64,000 nucleotides of DNA from the NCBI GenBank assembly GCA_910576845.1, contig CAJTJA010000002.1:1-64000 (forward strand). Reading direction: 5' to 3'. The position numbers and the translations under genes were made by a program. The DNA is from an uncultured Oscillibacter sp. Lineage in GTDB: Bacteria; Bacillota; Clostridia; Oscillospirales; Oscillospiraceae. The notes under the pieces were generated by a model that was not told where the DNA came from, did no database searches, and was given only the letters and a program-made list of their open reading frames with translations. Of the stretch, positions 33,868 through 42,842 are shown one piece after another. How positions within the stretch are numbered: the stretch's first letter is position 1; every line of letters begins with the position of its first letter.

Positions 33868-34142
33868 AGAGACACTCCTTTCATTAGATAGGAAGAGTGC
33901 GCGTTGAGGAACTGGAGGATGTTATGGAATATTTTAAACAGTATGACGGTTTCCTTTGGGGAAGAAACCACAAAAGCAAAACAAATGGTAACAAAGCAAA
34001 AACAGAAAACCAAGAGTTTACGCTGTTGTGAACTGCCGGTAAATGTGGTATAATCACCAAGTAATTTTAAGCCTTGCTTGGAAAATGCCGGTGTATTCAA
34101 TCAGTGGTTATATTTCCACTGCGCGGCGTTAAAAATTCTTGA

Positions 34143-34228
34143 AATCCGGCAGAGCGTCTGTAAATTTTTGCTGAGACCGGCGAAAATATCTCAATTCCAA
34201 ATTCTCCGCCGTTTTTAAAACAAGGCCG
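34143..34228. repeat. Family-A repeat copy, diverged
   Basis: CTTGAAATCCGGCAGAGCGT at the left and CCGTTTTTAAAACAAGGCC at the right match the family ends. It lies 34 bases upstream of polA, so any polA promoter must lie in or before it. Confidence 0.6.
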
Positions 34229-34262
34229 AATCAATTCACAGCTCCTGCAGGAGGTTTTTCCT

Positions 34263-36932
34263 ATGAAGCTTATGGTCATTGACGGAAACAGCATCATCAA
34301 CCGGGCTTACTATGGCATCCGTCCACTCAGCACCCGGGACGGCCTCTACACCCATGCCATTTATGGCTTTTTGACAACGCTGCTGCGGCTGGAGAGCGAA
34401 GAGACGCCGGATGCGGTCTGCGTCACCTTTGACGTTCATGCTCCCACCTTCCGCCACAAGGCCTCCGCCGCCTATAAGGCTACTCGGAAGCCCATGCCGG
34501 AGGAACTTCGGATGCAGGTACCGGTGCTGAAGGAGGTGCTGGATGCGCTGAATATCCCCCGCTACGAGCTGGAGGGCTGGGAGGCGGATGACCTGCTTGG
34601 CACGATTTCCCGGAAGTGCGCGGCGGCAGATTGGGAGTGTGTGGTGGTCACCGGAGATAAAGACAGCCTCCAGCTCATTGACGGTTCCACGAAGGTGAAG
34701 CTGGTCTCTACCCGCATGGGGCAGACCACTACGAAGGACATGACCGAAGAGTCGTTTCGGGAGGAGTATGGGTTCGCTCCAATCCACATGATTGATTTGA
34801 AGGCCCTGATGGGAGACAGTTCCGACAATATTCCCGGTGTTAAGGGGGTGGGAGAGAAGACCGCCATGAGTCTGATTCAAACATATGGTTCTATTGACCA
34901 CCTCTATGACCACATGCCGGAGATTGTGACTGCCCCGTCAACTCCGGCTAAACCGGGAATTGTCAAAAAATTGGCGGAGGGAGAGAACGCTGCACGGGAG
35001 TCTTATTGGCTGGCAACGATTGTCACAGATGCTCCGCTTGATTTTTGTCCTGAGAACAATCTTTTGAAATCTCCCGGGCCCGACGCTTATCCTCTGTTTT
35101 TGAAGCTGGAGTTTACCAGGCTTATTGAGAAATTTGGCCTCAGTCCGGATGCTGCGCCAGCTCAGGAGAAGCAGCCCCGTATTTCCGTCACGGTGGAACA
35201 GGTAACGGAACCGGACCAGGCGGAGCGGCTGCTTTCGATGTGGAAAGCGGCGGACCATGTGTCCCTGCTTGTTCTGCCGGATTGTTCTGCCGTGGGAGTT
35301 TTCTGCGAGACAGGGAATGGAACGGCTGTTATGGCAGAGCTCTTCTTTGAGCAGTACCTTGGAGACTGGAACAGCCTTTTGGAGGTCTTGTTTTCCGAGA
35401 AAGTCAAAAAGGTTTCCCATAACGTAAAAGACGTCATCCGCACTCTGCTGACGGGAGGACTGCCGGCCGAGGGGTTTATCTTCGACACAGCGCTTGCCGC
35501 ATACCTTCTGGACGCTACGGCGGGAAGCTATGATCTGCAGCGCCTCTTTGTGGCTTGGTTTAATGAGGAGCTGCCCAAGCCCCTCTATTTGGAAAAGGAC
35601 GCGTTTTCCCTCCTGGCTGACACCGCGGCTTCCGCGGCCTCTCTGGACAGCTATGTTACAGCGGTGGACGCGCTTTATGGTGTGTTGGCACCTAAGCTCC
35701 GGGAAAGAGACATGTGGAAACTGTTTGAGACTGCCGAGCTGCCTTTGTGCCGGGTACTGGCGGAAATGGAGCTGGCAGGCTGCGGGGCGGACGCACGGGC
35801 GCTTGCTGCTTTCAGCGAGAGCTTGTCCGTGCGGATTATGGAGCAGGAGTCGGCGATTTATGAAATGGCGGGAGGGAAGTTTAACATTAACTCCCCCAAA
35901 CAGCTTGGGGAAGTTCTCTTTGAACGGTTAGGCCTTCCCCATGGAAAAAAGACCAAGACTGGCTGGTCCACGAATGCGGATGTGCTGGAAAAGCTCCGCT
36001 TTCAGCATCCCATGGTGAATGCTGTGCTGGAGTACCGCCAATTTGCGAAGCTGAAATCGACCTATGCCGACGGCCTCCTCAAAGCGATTGCCTCTGATGG
36101 GCGGGTGCGAACGAGCTTTCAGATGACCGTTACCTCCACAGGCCGTCTCAGCTCCACCGAGCCGAATCTGCAGAATATCCCAACCCGGACGGACCTTGGC
36201 AGTGAATTCCGCCGCATGTTTACAGCGGCGGAGGGCTGCGTGCTGGTAGATGCGGACTATTCTCAGATTGAGCTGCGGCTTCTGGCTCACATAGCCGGAG
36301 ATGAAGCGATGCGCTCAGCATTTTTGGCAGGGGGAGACTTCCATGCCGAGACGGCGGCCAAGGTTTTCCATGTGGAGCGGAAGGAAGTCAGCCATGAGAT
36401 GCGCCGCAGGGCAAAGGCTGTAAATTTCGGGATTGTTTACGGTATTTCCGCCTTTTCTCTCAGCCAGGACCTGGGCGTTACTGTGGCCGAGGCGAAAGAT
36501 TACATGGAGGCGTATTTTGCTACCTTCCCCGGCGTTCGGAACTATATGAATGAGGTGATTCAAAGGGCCCGGGAGACGGGCTATGTGGAGACGCTGTTCC
36601 ACCGGCGGCGGGATTTGCCGGAGTTGTCCAGCTCCAATAAGAATATGCAGGCCTTCGGGGAGCGGGTGGCGCTGAACATGCCGATTCAGGGCACAGCGGC
36701 GGATGTGATGAAGCTGGCTATGGTGGGAGTGTGGAAGCGTCTCCGGGACGAAAAACCGGAAGCCAGGCTGGTTCTTCAGGTCCATGACGAGCTGATTGTC
36801 GAGTGCCCTGAAGCGGAGGCGGAGACTGTGGCGAAACTGTTGGAGGAGGAAATGGAGAACGTGGTTCTGCTCAGCGTTCCTCTGACAGCGGAGGCCCACT
36901 GGGGAAAAAACTGGCTGGAGGCCAAAGGATGA
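34263..36932 (+). CDS. polA: DNA polymerase I
   Basis: An 889-residue repair and Okazaki-fragment-processing polymerase. The N-terminal 5'-3' exonuclease (MVIDGNSIINRAYYGIRPLS, with DDLLGT and VVTGDKDSLQL) covers about 1-290. The middle 3'-5' exonuclease-like domain lacks the paired acidic DxE at its start, so proofreading is probably lost, as in many Firmicutes. The polymerase domain has motif A DADYSQIELRLLAHIAGD near residue 665, the finger helix RRRAKAVNFGIVYGIS near 715 and motif C VHDELIVE near 840. The ATG follows GCAGGAGG. A small kinase-like gene starts 49 bases after it. Confidence 0.97.
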   Translation: MKLMVIDGNSIINRAYYGIRPLSTRDGLYTHAIYGFLTTLLRLESEETPDAVCVTFDVHAPTFRHKASAAYKATRKPMPEELRMQVPVLKEVLDALNIPRYELEGWEADDLLGTISRKCAAADWECVVVTGDKDSLQLIDGSTKVKLVSTRMGQTTTKDMTEESFREEYGFAPIHMIDLKALMGDSSDNIPGVKGVGEKTAMSLIQTYGSIDHLYDHMPEIVTAPSTPAKPGIVKKLAEGENAARESYWLATIVTDAPLDFCPENNLLKSPGPDAYPLFLKLEFTRLIEKFGLSPDAAPAQEKQPRISVTVEQVTEPDQAERLLSMWKAADHVSLLVLPDCSAVGVFCETGNGTAVMAELFFEQYLGDWNSLLEVLFSEKVKKVSHNVKDVIRTLLTGGLPAEGFIFDTALAAYLLDATAGSYDLQRLFVAWFNEELPKPLYLEKDAFSLLADTAASAASLDSYVTAVDALYGVLAPKLRERDMWKLFETAELPLCRVLAEMELAGCGADARALAAFSESLSVRIMEQESAIYEMAGGKFNINSPKQLGEVLFERLGLPHGKKTKTGWSTNADVLEKLRFQHPMVNAVLEYRQFAKLKSTYADGLLKAIASDGRVRTSFQMTVTSTGRLSSTEPNLQNIPTRTDLGSEFRRMFTAAEGCVLVDADYSQIELRLLAHIAGDEAMRSAFLAGGDFHAETAAKVFHVERKEVSHEMRRRAKAVNFGIVYGISAFSLSQDLGVTVAEAKDYMEAYFATFPGVRNYMNEVIQRARETGYVETLFHRRRDLPELSSSNKNMQAFGERVALNMPIQGTAADVMKLAMVGVWKRLRDEKPEARLVLQVHDELIVECPEAEAETVAKLLEEEMENVVLLSVPLTAEAHWGKNWLEAKG

Positions 36933-36981
36933 CGGAGCATATCGGAAATCATCTGAGGCGCCGGAGAGAGGAGTCGATGGC

Positions 36982-37479
36982 TTGAAGCGGCTGTACCTTA
37001 TCGGCGGGCCTATGGGTGTGGGTAAGACGACTGTCTGCCGGGCGCTTCAAAGGCGTCTGGACCGCAGCGTTTTTCTGGATGGGGACTGGTGCTGGGATGC
37101 GCATCCGTTCCAGGTGACAGAGGAGACAAAGGCTATGGTGATGGAGAATATCTGCTTTTTGCTGAATCGTTTCCTTCGCTGTTCTGCCTATGACCACGTG
37201 ATTTTTTGCTGGGTGCTCCATCAACAGGCTGTTTTGGACGGCATTCGGTCCCGGCTGGATGCAAGCGGCTGCGAGGTTCGGCCGGTCTCTCTGATTTGCA
37301 CTGTTCCGGCCCTGACCGATCGGCTGGAAGCAGATATTCGGACCGGAAGGCGGCAGCAGGATGCCCTGGCCCGGAGCTTGGCATATCTTCCGCTGTATGA
37401 CAAGCTGGATACGGAGAAGCTGGATGTTTCCTGCCTGACGCCGGAAGAGGCCGCGGCCTGCCTGGAGGCGCTGCCGTGA
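36982..37479 (+). CDS. P-loop kinase-like protein (AAA_33 type)
   Basis: A 165-residue P-loop protein. Walker A GGPMGVGKTTVCRAL lies at residues 8-22, followed by FLDGDWCWDAHPF, the position where shikimate/gluconate-type and AAA_33 kinases bind substrate. A conserved Arg-rich lid (RLEADIRTGRRQQDALARSL) is near residue 115. The substrate is unknown. The TTG start is taken because GAGAGGAG lies about nine bases upstream and no in-frame ATG precedes the P-loop. The stop overlaps the GTG start of the transporter that follows, so the two are co-translated. Confidence 0.75.
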   Translation: MKRLYLIGGPMGVGKTTVCRALQRRLDRSVFLDGDWCWDAHPFQVTEETKAMVMENICFLLNRFLRCSAYDHVIFCWVLHQQAVLDGIRSRLDASGCEVRPVSLICTVPALTDRLEADIRTGRRQQDALARSLAYLPLYDKLDTEKLDVSCLTPEEAAACLEALP

Positions 37480-38324
37480 AGCGCCTGGCCGTGATTTTCG
37501 GCGTAGCGGGTGTTTCGCTTTCTGCCGTTTTTGTCCGGTGGTCCACGGCTCCGTCGCTGGTTTTGACGTTCTACCGTATGGCGTTTTCGGTTCTGCTGCT
37601 GACGCCTGTGGCTGTGGCCCGGCGGTCGGAGTTCCAATTGCTCCGGCGGCGGGAACTGCTTTTGTGTCTCCTCAGCGGAGCCTTTTTGGGTTTCCATTTT
37701 ACATGTTATTTTGAGGCCCTTCGCTGGACGTCTATCGCTCCGGCGGTGGTGCTGGTTGATACGGAAGTGCTGTTTGTGGCCCTGGCTTCGGCGCTGATTT
37801 TTCAAAAGAAGCTTAGCGGCAGAGCCTGGCTTGCGGTGCTGGCGGCCTTTGGCGGCAGTGTGCTTGTGGCCTTGTCGGACGCCTCCGCGGGGTTTAATAC
37901 TTTGTGGGGGGATGTTTTGGCATTATTCGGGGCGCTGTGCATGGCGGTATATACTCTGATAGGCGTGACCTGCCGCCGCAGACTCAGTACCACGGTTTAT
38001 ACCTGTTTGGTCTACGCAGCGGCGGCAGGGACGGTTCTGCTCATTATTGTGGGATGCCGCCAAAGTCTCACCGGCTGGGGTCCTGTGAACCTGCTGGCGG
38101 CCTTGGGCATGGCGGTGTTCTGCACTCTGCTGGGCCACAGCGTGTTTAGCTGGGGGCTCCGATTTTTGCCCCCGGCCTTTATTTCCACGGTGAAACTGCT
38201 GGAGCCGGTGTTTGCCGCAGCCTGGGGACTGCTTTTGTTCGGAGAGCGGCCAGGGATTTTGATGGCGCTGGGCGGCTTGGCAATCCTGATGGGTATTGCC
38301 CTGTATAGCCGGGAGGAAGCGTAG
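37476..38324 (+). CDS. EamA/DMT-family transporter
   Basis: A 282-residue membrane protein with two EamA repeats of about five helices each, typical of drug/metabolite exporters. WSTAPSLVLTFYRMAFSVLL near residue 22 and FLGFHFTCYFEALRWTSIAP near 70 are EamA signatures, and the second repeat holds FISTVKLLEPVFAAAWG near 230. The substrate is unknown. The GTG start overlaps the previous stop in GTGA, indicating translational coupling to the kinase-like gene. Confidence 0.85.
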   Translation: MKRLAVIFGVAGVSLSAVFVRWSTAPSLVLTFYRMAFSVLLLTPVAVARRSEFQLLRRRELLLCLLSGAFLGFHFTCYFEALRWTSIAPAVVLVDTEVLFVALASALIFQKKLSGRAWLAVLAAFGGSVLVALSDASAGFNTLWGDVLALFGALCMAVYTLIGVTCRRRLSTTVYTCLVYAAAAGTVLLIIVGCRQSLTGWGPVNLLAALGMAVFCTLLGHSVFSWGLRFLPPAFISTVKLLEPVFAAAWGLLLFGERPGILMALGGLAILMGIALYSREEA

Positions 38325-38343
38325 AAAAGGAGAGTTCATCTTT

Positions 38344-38820
38344 ATGGAAAATAGAATGAAAATCCAGATCGTACCCATGAACGGAGACCATCTGGATGAG
38401 GTGGCGGAGCTGGAGCGGGTCTGTTTTTCGGACCCCTGGTCTCGAAATATGCTGTCGGAGGAGCTGGAGAACGATCTTGCCGCTTTTCTGGTGGCGCTGG
38501 ATGAGCGGGGCGCCGTAGCGGGTTATGCGGGGATGCAGGTGGTGCTGGATGAGGGATATATTCTGAATATTGCCGTCCGGCCGGACTGCCGCCGCCAGGG
38601 GGTGGCGGGAAGGCTTCTGCAGGTTTTTCTGGATTTTGCTAGGGGAAACCGCTTGTCCTTTTTAACGCTGGAGGTCCGGGCTTCCAACTATGCTGCCATT
38701 GCCCTTTACGGGAGCCGGGGATTTCGAGGCGTGGGCCGCCGGAAAAATTATTATGAGCATCCAAAAGAGGACGCGGTTCTTATGACGCTGAATCTTGCTG
38801 GAGAAGAGGAGCAGGGATGA
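38344..38820 (+). CDS. rimI: Ribosomal protein S18 alanine N-acetyltransferase
   Basis: A 158-residue GNAT enzyme that acetylates the N-terminal alanine of ribosomal protein S18. The order LERVCFSDPWSRNMLSEEL, ILNIAVRPDCRRQGVAGRLL (acetyl-CoA loop near residue 85), LEVRASNYAAIALYGSRGF and RKNYYEHPKEDAVLM is the classic RimI pattern. The ATG at 38344 follows AAAGGAGAG; the longer frame starts inside the transporter gene. In Firmicutes rimI sits beside tsaB/tsaD, and tsaD is two genes on, which supports the call. Confidence 0.93.
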   Translation: MENRMKIQIVPMNGDHLDEVAELERVCFSDPWSRNMLSEELENDLAAFLVALDERGAVAGYAGMQVVLDEGYILNIAVRPDCRRQGVAGRLLQVFLDFARGNRLSFLTLEVRASNYAAIALYGSRGFRGVGRRKNYYEHPKEDAVLMTLNLAGEEEQG

Positions 38821-39416
38821 TGGAGCTGAGACTGGCCTCGCCGGAGCAGGTGGAGTTGGCCTATGAGCGGGATATGAGGCCTGCCTTTCCGCCGCCGGAG
38901 CTGAAGCCGCTGAAAAATATTTTGGCTATGAGCCGGGAGGAACACTACCGGGCCTGGTGCCTTTTTGATGGGGAAGAGCTTGTGGGAGAGTGCTTTTTGT
39001 GGCTGGGGCATCCAGGCTGGGCGCTGCTGGACTACCTCTGCGTTTCAAAAGAGCGCCGGAATACAGGAGCGGGCGCTTTGATTTTATCGGAGTTGACCCG
39101 AATGGAGCGGGAAACGGTAATTCTTGGGGAGAGCGAGGCCCCTGCCCACGCTCCAGACCGGACCTTGGCGGAACGGAGGCTGGGCTTTTATGCCCGGAAT
39201 GGCTGCCAAACCGCAGGCTATGATACGGAAATCTTCGGAGTTCATTACAAGACGCTGTATCTGGCGCCAGGGCCGGTGACGGATGAGACGCTGATGCGGG
39301 AGCATCGGTTTATTTACCAATCTACATTTCCACAGGAGAAATACGAGCGGTATGTCCGCATTCCAAGGGACCCAGCGGCAGGCCCAGTTCCCCAGGTGCC
39401 CTGGAATGAAGACTGA
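38817..39416 (+). CDS. GNAT family N-acetyltransferase, uncharacterised
   Basis: A 199-residue GNAT-like protein starting in an ATGA overlap with rimI. The acetyl-CoA region YLCVSKERRNTGAGALIL near residue 75 matches the GNAT pattern. GFYARNGCQTAGYDTEIFG near 125 is the usual later strand and helix. The C-terminal 60 residues are extra. The substrate is unknown. Its place between rimI and tsaD suggests co-regulation with translation factors, not a shared reaction. Confidence 0.75.
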   Translation: MMELRLASPEQVELAYERDMRPAFPPPELKPLKNILAMSREEHYRAWCLFDGEELVGECFLWLGHPGWALLDYLCVSKERRNTGAGALILSELTRMERETVILGESEAPAHAPDRTLAERRLGFYARNGCQTAGYDTEIFGVHYKTLYLAPGPVTDETLMREHRFIYQSTFPQEKYERYVRIPRDPAAGPVPQVPWNED

Positions 39417-39558
39417 AGACGCTTTTGCCGCCTTGGGCTTTGCAAAGATTCCATATGCCTCCTGAGCCGGGGCCGCCAAAAATTCGGTACGCTGCAGGAC
39501 ATAAGACATGTGGGCCGGAAACGGCGGCAAAGCAAACACGTTTATGGGAAGTGAGACG

Positions 39559-40566
39559 ATGAAAATTTTAGGCTTTGAGTCCTCCTGTGATGAGACGGCC
39601 GTCTCCGTGGTGGAGGACGGACGGACGGTGCTGTCCGACGCCATTGCCTCTCAGGCGGAGATGCACGCGCTGTATGGCGGCGTGGTTCCTGAGATTGCCT
39701 CCCGGAAGCATGTGGAGGTGATTGCCGCCTTGACGGAGAAAGCGCTGGCGGACGCGGGCTGCGGGCGTTCCGATATCGACGCAGTGGCGGTGACCTACGC
39801 GCCGGGGCTGATCGGCGCGGTGCTGGTGGGGCTGAGCTTTGCCAAATCTGTGGCATTGGGACTTGGTGTGCCGCTGATCCCCGTTCACCATATCCGGGGT
39901 CACATTGCCGCCAATTACCTGGCTTTCCCGGAGCTGGAGCCGCCGTTTCTGGCCCTGGCTATTTCCGGAGGGAACACGCTGCTGATCGACGTGGCGGGCT
40001 ACACGGATATGAAGATTTTGGGCGGCACACGGGACGACGCCGCGGGAGAGTGCTTTGATAAGGCGGCCCGTGTGCTGGGTCTCAGCTATCCGGGTGGAAA
40101 ACCGATGGATGAGCTGGCCCAGCAGTCACAGGGCGGCGTTTACAAGCTGCCTCACGCCCATGTGGACGGTGCGCCGCTGGATATGAGTTTTTCCGGTCTG
40201 AAAACGGCGGTGGTGAATTTGGCCCACCATGCCCAGCAGGTGGGAGAGACGCTGGACCGGGCGGCTTTGGCCAGGGATTTTGCTCAGGCCGTCAGCGATA
40301 CCTTGGTGCCCCGAGCAATGGAGGCGGCCCGCCTTTCATGGCGAAAGACGATCGTGGCTGCGGGAGGTGTGGCAGCGAATTCCATTATCCGGGGCAGCTT
40401 GGAGCGGGCCTGCCGGGAGGCTGGCTGCCGTTTGTATCTGCCGCCTCTGCGGCTCTGCGGGGATAACGGGGCGATGATTGCCGCTCAGGGCTATTATGAG
40501 TATTTGGCGGGCAATACGGCGGGAATGGAGCTGAACGCTTACGCCACAAGGGATATTTCCGAATAA
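39559..40566 (+). CDS. tsaD: tRNA N6-adenosine threonylcarbamoyltransferase
   Basis: A 335-residue enzyme that, with TsaB and TsaE, transfers threonylcarbamoyl to A37 of tRNAs reading ANN codons. N-terminal GFESSCDETAVSVV, the metal-binding HHIRGHIAANYL near residue 112, ISGGNTLL near 135 and AGGVAANSIIRGSL near 273 are family signatures. Length is normal. The start at 39559 (MKILGFES) is standard for the family, with GGAAGTGAG upstream; the frame extends 17 codons further without a better site. tsaB and tsaE are not in this window. Confidence 0.96.
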   Translation: MKILGFESSCDETAVSVVEDGRTVLSDAIASQAEMHALYGGVVPEIASRKHVEVIAALTEKALADAGCGRSDIDAVAVTYAPGLIGAVLVGLSFAKSVALGLGVPLIPVHHIRGHIAANYLAFPELEPPFLALAISGGNTLLIDVAGYTDMKILGGTRDDAAGECFDKAARVLGLSYPGGKPMDELAQQSQGGVYKLPHAHVDGAPLDMSFSGLKTAVVNLAHHAQQVGETLDRAALARDFAQAVSDTLVPRAMEAARLSWRKTIVAAGGVAANSIIRGSLERACREAGCRLYLPPLRLCGDNGAMIAAQGYYEYLAGNTAGMELNAYATRDISE

Positions 40567-40571
40567 CAAAA

Positions 40572-40604
40572 AGCGTGAAGACGAAGGCCGCCTTCACGCT
40601 TTTC
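40572..40604. terminator. Bidirectional terminator between tsaD and the MGMT-like gene
   Basis: AGCGTGAAG pairs with CTTCACGCT. The stem has AAAAA on its left and TTTT on its right, so it can stop transcripts from both convergent genes. Confidence 0.85.
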
Positions 40605-40610
40605 CTGTTA

Positions 40611-40919
40611 TCAAGGGGTCCACTGGCACAGCTCCAGGTTTACAGTGCCGTCTGAACGGAAAATCACGCCCTCCGCTTCCAGCAAGGCCCGCTGCGTACC
40701 GGGGGAGTGCGTGTCAAAGGCGGATTTGGTGCCGCCGAAACGGTCCACCACCCGATGACAGGGTACAGTGGGGTCCTGACAGCCCGCCATGGCATAGCCC
40801 ACCGTTCTGGCGCAGCGGGGCATGCCTGCCATACGGGCAATCTGTCCGTAAGTGGCAGTTTTTCCGGCGGGAATACGGCGCACAATTGTGTAAAAGACCG
40901 CAAAGACGCCTCCGCTCAT
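40611..40919 (-). CDS. MGMT-family protein (stand-alone C-terminal methyltransferase domain)
   Basis: A 102-residue protein equal to the C-terminal, DNA-binding and active-site domain of methylated-DNA-protein cysteine methyltransferase. PAGKTATYGQIARMAG near residue 18 is the recognition helix region, and the acceptor motif PCHRVV is present with its cysteine, unlike ATL proteins that replace it. The N-terminal domain is absent. It may repair O6-alkylguanine or only flag lesions for excision repair. The ATG overlaps the nitrilase stop (ATGA); the longer upstream frame lies inside that gene. Confidence 0.85.
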   Translation of the reverse strand: MSGGVFAVFYTIVRRIPAGKTATYGQIARMAGMPRCARTVGYAMAGCQDPTVPCHRVVDRFGGTKSAFDTHSPGTQRALLEAEGVIFRSDGTVNLELCQWTP

Positions 40920-41731
40920 CTCTCCCGCACCTCGTAGAGGTCCGTCCGCCTTGCGGAGAGAATAGGGAGCTGCCGCCGTATGCTCTCGATCCGGCTGAGA
41001 TCCATGTCGGCGTACAGCGTTGCTTCTTCTGCGCCAGCCCGGCAGAGAACAGTTCCCCAAGGGTCCGCGGCGATGGAGTTTCCATAGGCCACATAGGAGG
41101 CGGCTTCGTCTCTGGCGGGAGAGACGCCTATAGTGAAGCATTGGTTGTCCACCGCCCGCTGGCGGAACAGCAGTTCCCAATGGGCAGGGCCGGTGGTCAT
41201 ATTGAAGGCGGCGGGAACGAAGATGCACTTGGCTCCCCGGAGACACATGCAGCGGACCAGTTCCTCAAACCGGAAGTCGAAGCAGATGCAAAGACCCATG
41301 ATTCCGAATTCGGTCTCAAAGGTGGTGATGGAATTTCCGGGGGAAAGGGTGTCGGACTCCATGAAATGCTGGCCGCCGGTTACGCCGATGTCAAAAAGAT
41401 GGGCTTTGCGGTGCCGGGCGAGCGGCTCCCCTCGTCTTCCGTAGACATAACTGGTGTTGTAGACGTTCTCTCCTTCCAGCTCCGGGATGGACCCGCCCAC
41501 TACATACAGCTCCAGCTCCGCTGCCAGGACGGAGAGCGCCTTCTGCGCCTCGCCGCCCTCGGGTTCGCCATAGGCCCGGAAGCAAGCGTTTTCGTAAGGA
41601 CAGCAGAACATTTCCGGCAAAATGGCGAGGTCCGCTCCATGGGCCTTGGCTTCCCGGAGCTTTCGGGAGGCGGTTTCAATGTTGGTTCGTTTATTTGCCG
41701 TCACCGGCATCTGAATCAGAGCGGCGCGCAT
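40916..41731 (-). CDS. Carbon-nitrogen hydrolase (nitrilase superfamily, omega-amidase-like)
   Basis: A 271-residue nitrilase-superfamily amidase. The Glu-Lys-Cys triad is visible in LAILPEMFCCPYE near residue 40, RHRKAHLFDIG near 107 and GLCICFDFRFEEL near 148. FDFRFEE and NMTTGPAHWELLFRQRAVDN near 175 resemble Nit2 omega-amidases, which hydrolyse 2-oxoglutaramate or 2-oxosuccinamate. It is the first gene of a two-gene unit with the MGMT-like gene. The start is the first ATG of the frame, followed by the expected first beta strand. Confidence 0.88.
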   Translation of the reverse strand: MRAALIQMPVTANKRTNIETASRKLREAKAHGADLAILPEMFCCPYENACFRAYGEPEGGEAQKALSVLAAELELYVVGGSIPELEGENVYNTSYVYGRRGEPLARHRKAHLFDIGVTGGQHFMESDTLSPGNSITTFETEFGIMGLCICFDFRFEELVRCMCLRGAKCIFVPAAFNMTTGPAHWELLFRQRAVDNQCFTIGVSPARDEAASYVAYGNSIAADPWGTVLCRAGAEEATLYADMDLSRIESIRRQLPILSARRTDLYEVRER

Positions 41732-41821
41732 AATATGCCCCCTCTAAAATAGATTTGTTTCTCATTTTGCTGATGGCGTTTCTCCCTGTGAGAGATGTTG
41801 AGCTTGCGGGGAAGCCTCCGT

Positions 41822-41838
41822 CATTTTTCAAACAGCCC
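41822..41838. repeat. Family-A repeat end fragment
   Basis: ATTTTTCAAACAGCCCC resembles the right-hand end of the family-A repeat. Only the end is left, between the nitrilase and Smr genes. Confidence 0.4.
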
Positions 41839-41839
41839 C

Positions 41840-42088
41840 TTAGGTATACTCCCGCAGCACAAGCTCCGTAGCCCCGCCGTCGGGGGAGCGGAGGAGCCGG
41901 CAAACTTTCGGGTGCGTGGCATAGGTCTCCCGGATAAAATCCCGCAGGGCGGTCCCGCCGTGGCAGCCGTGAATCAGGCGGAGACGGTAAGTTCCGCCTC
42001 CCGTCCGGCGGAGCAGGGCGTCAATTGTGATTTTTGCCTGGTAGGTGTTTTTTCCGTGGAGGTCCACAGTGATAACGCCGGGCCCCAT
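41840..42088 (-). CDS. Smr/MutS2-type domain protein
   Basis: An 82-residue stand-alone Smr domain. ITVDLHGKNTYQAKITID near residue 6 matches the LDLHG-x-x-x-x-EA motif, and RLIHGCHGGTALRDFI near 38 matches the HGxGxGxLR motif that in MutS2 and SmrB carries nicking or RNA-cleaving activity. The second motif is partly changed (HGCHGGTALR). Whether it cuts DNA or RNA is unknown. Monocistronic and divergent from yjbQ. Confidence 0.8.
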   Translation of the reverse strand: MGPGVITVDLHGKNTYQAKITIDALLRRTGGGTYRLRLIHGCHGGTALRDFIRETYATHPKVCRLLRSPDGGATELVLREYT

Positions 42089-42181
42089 AGGCGTTCCCCC
42101 TCTTGTTGTAGTGCAGCAAAGCTATTGTATCACGGCTGAAACCGTGTTACAATGCAAAAAATGGATAAAGGAGGCCATGGC

Positions 42182-42634
42182 ATGGCGGTTTATACAGAGA
42201 AGAAGACATACCAAACCAGAGCCCATATGGGTATGATTGATGTGACGGAGGACTTCCAGCATGCGGTGGCGGCAGCATGCAAAAAGCACGGTATTTCTGC
42301 CGGAACGGTGACGGGTTTTACTACCGGAGGCGTGGCGGGCTTAACTACTTTGGAGTTTGAGCCGGGAATGGTAAACCACGATTTGAAAGCGGCACTGGAT
42401 GTGTTTTCCCCCTATTTGGACGAGCAGGGGCATGTGGTGCCCTATTGGCACCACGAGACCTGGCATGATGACAATGGGTCTTCCCACATCAAAGCGGCGC
42501 TTCTCTCCCCCTTTATCACGGTGCCCTTTGTGGAGGGAAAGATTACGGTGGGCCCCTGGCAGAATTTAACTCTGGTGGAATGCGATACCCGGAACCGGGT
42601 TCGTGACATCGTGTTCCAGGTGATGGGGGAGTGA
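42182..42634 (+). CDS. YjbQ/UPF0047 family protein
   Basis: A 150-residue protein of the YjbQ family, described as secondary thiamine-phosphate synthase for its ability to replace ThiE weakly. Conserved histidines are in VNHDLKAALDVFS, YWHHETWHDDNGSSHIKAALL near residue 85 and the region GKITVGPWQNLTLVECDTRNR. The start at 42182 is seven bases after AAAGGAGG; earlier in-frame ATGs lie in or before that site. It is followed four bases later by a small membrane protein gene. Confidence 0.88.
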   Translation: MAVYTEKKTYQTRAHMGMIDVTEDFQHAVAAACKKHGISAGTVTGFTTGGVAGLTTLEFEPGMVNHDLKAALDVFSPYLDEQGHVVPYWHHETWHDDNGSSHIKAALLSPFITVPFVEGKITVGPWQNLTLVECDTRNRVRDIVFQVMGE

Positions 42635-42638
42635 GGCC

Positions 42639-42842
42639 ATGGGGCTTTTATTGGGCTTCGGGCTGATGGGCGTTTTTGGCGGAAGCGCACTGGCTTTCGC
42701 CTGCTTCGGCGAGGCCCGGCGGCTTCTGCGGCAGAGGCACCGGCTTCCGGCAGGATGCTTCGCGGCGGGAGGGACCCTGTGCGCGGCGGTGGCTCTGGGC
42801 GGCGCCTGGCTGGCTTGGAGCATGGCCGGATTTCATTTATAG
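42639..42842 (+). CDS. Small membrane protein (two predicted helices)
   Basis: A 67-residue protein with hydrophobic stretches at about residues 2-23 and 41-63, separated by a basic, Arg-rich loop (EARRLLRQRHRLP). No family recognised. It starts four bases after the yjbQ stop with GGGGGAGTGAGG before the ATG, so it is probably co-expressed. Confidence 0.5.
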   Translation: MGLLLGFGLMGVFGGSALAFACFGEARRLLRQRHRLPAGCFAAGGTLCAAVALGGAWLAWSMAGFHL

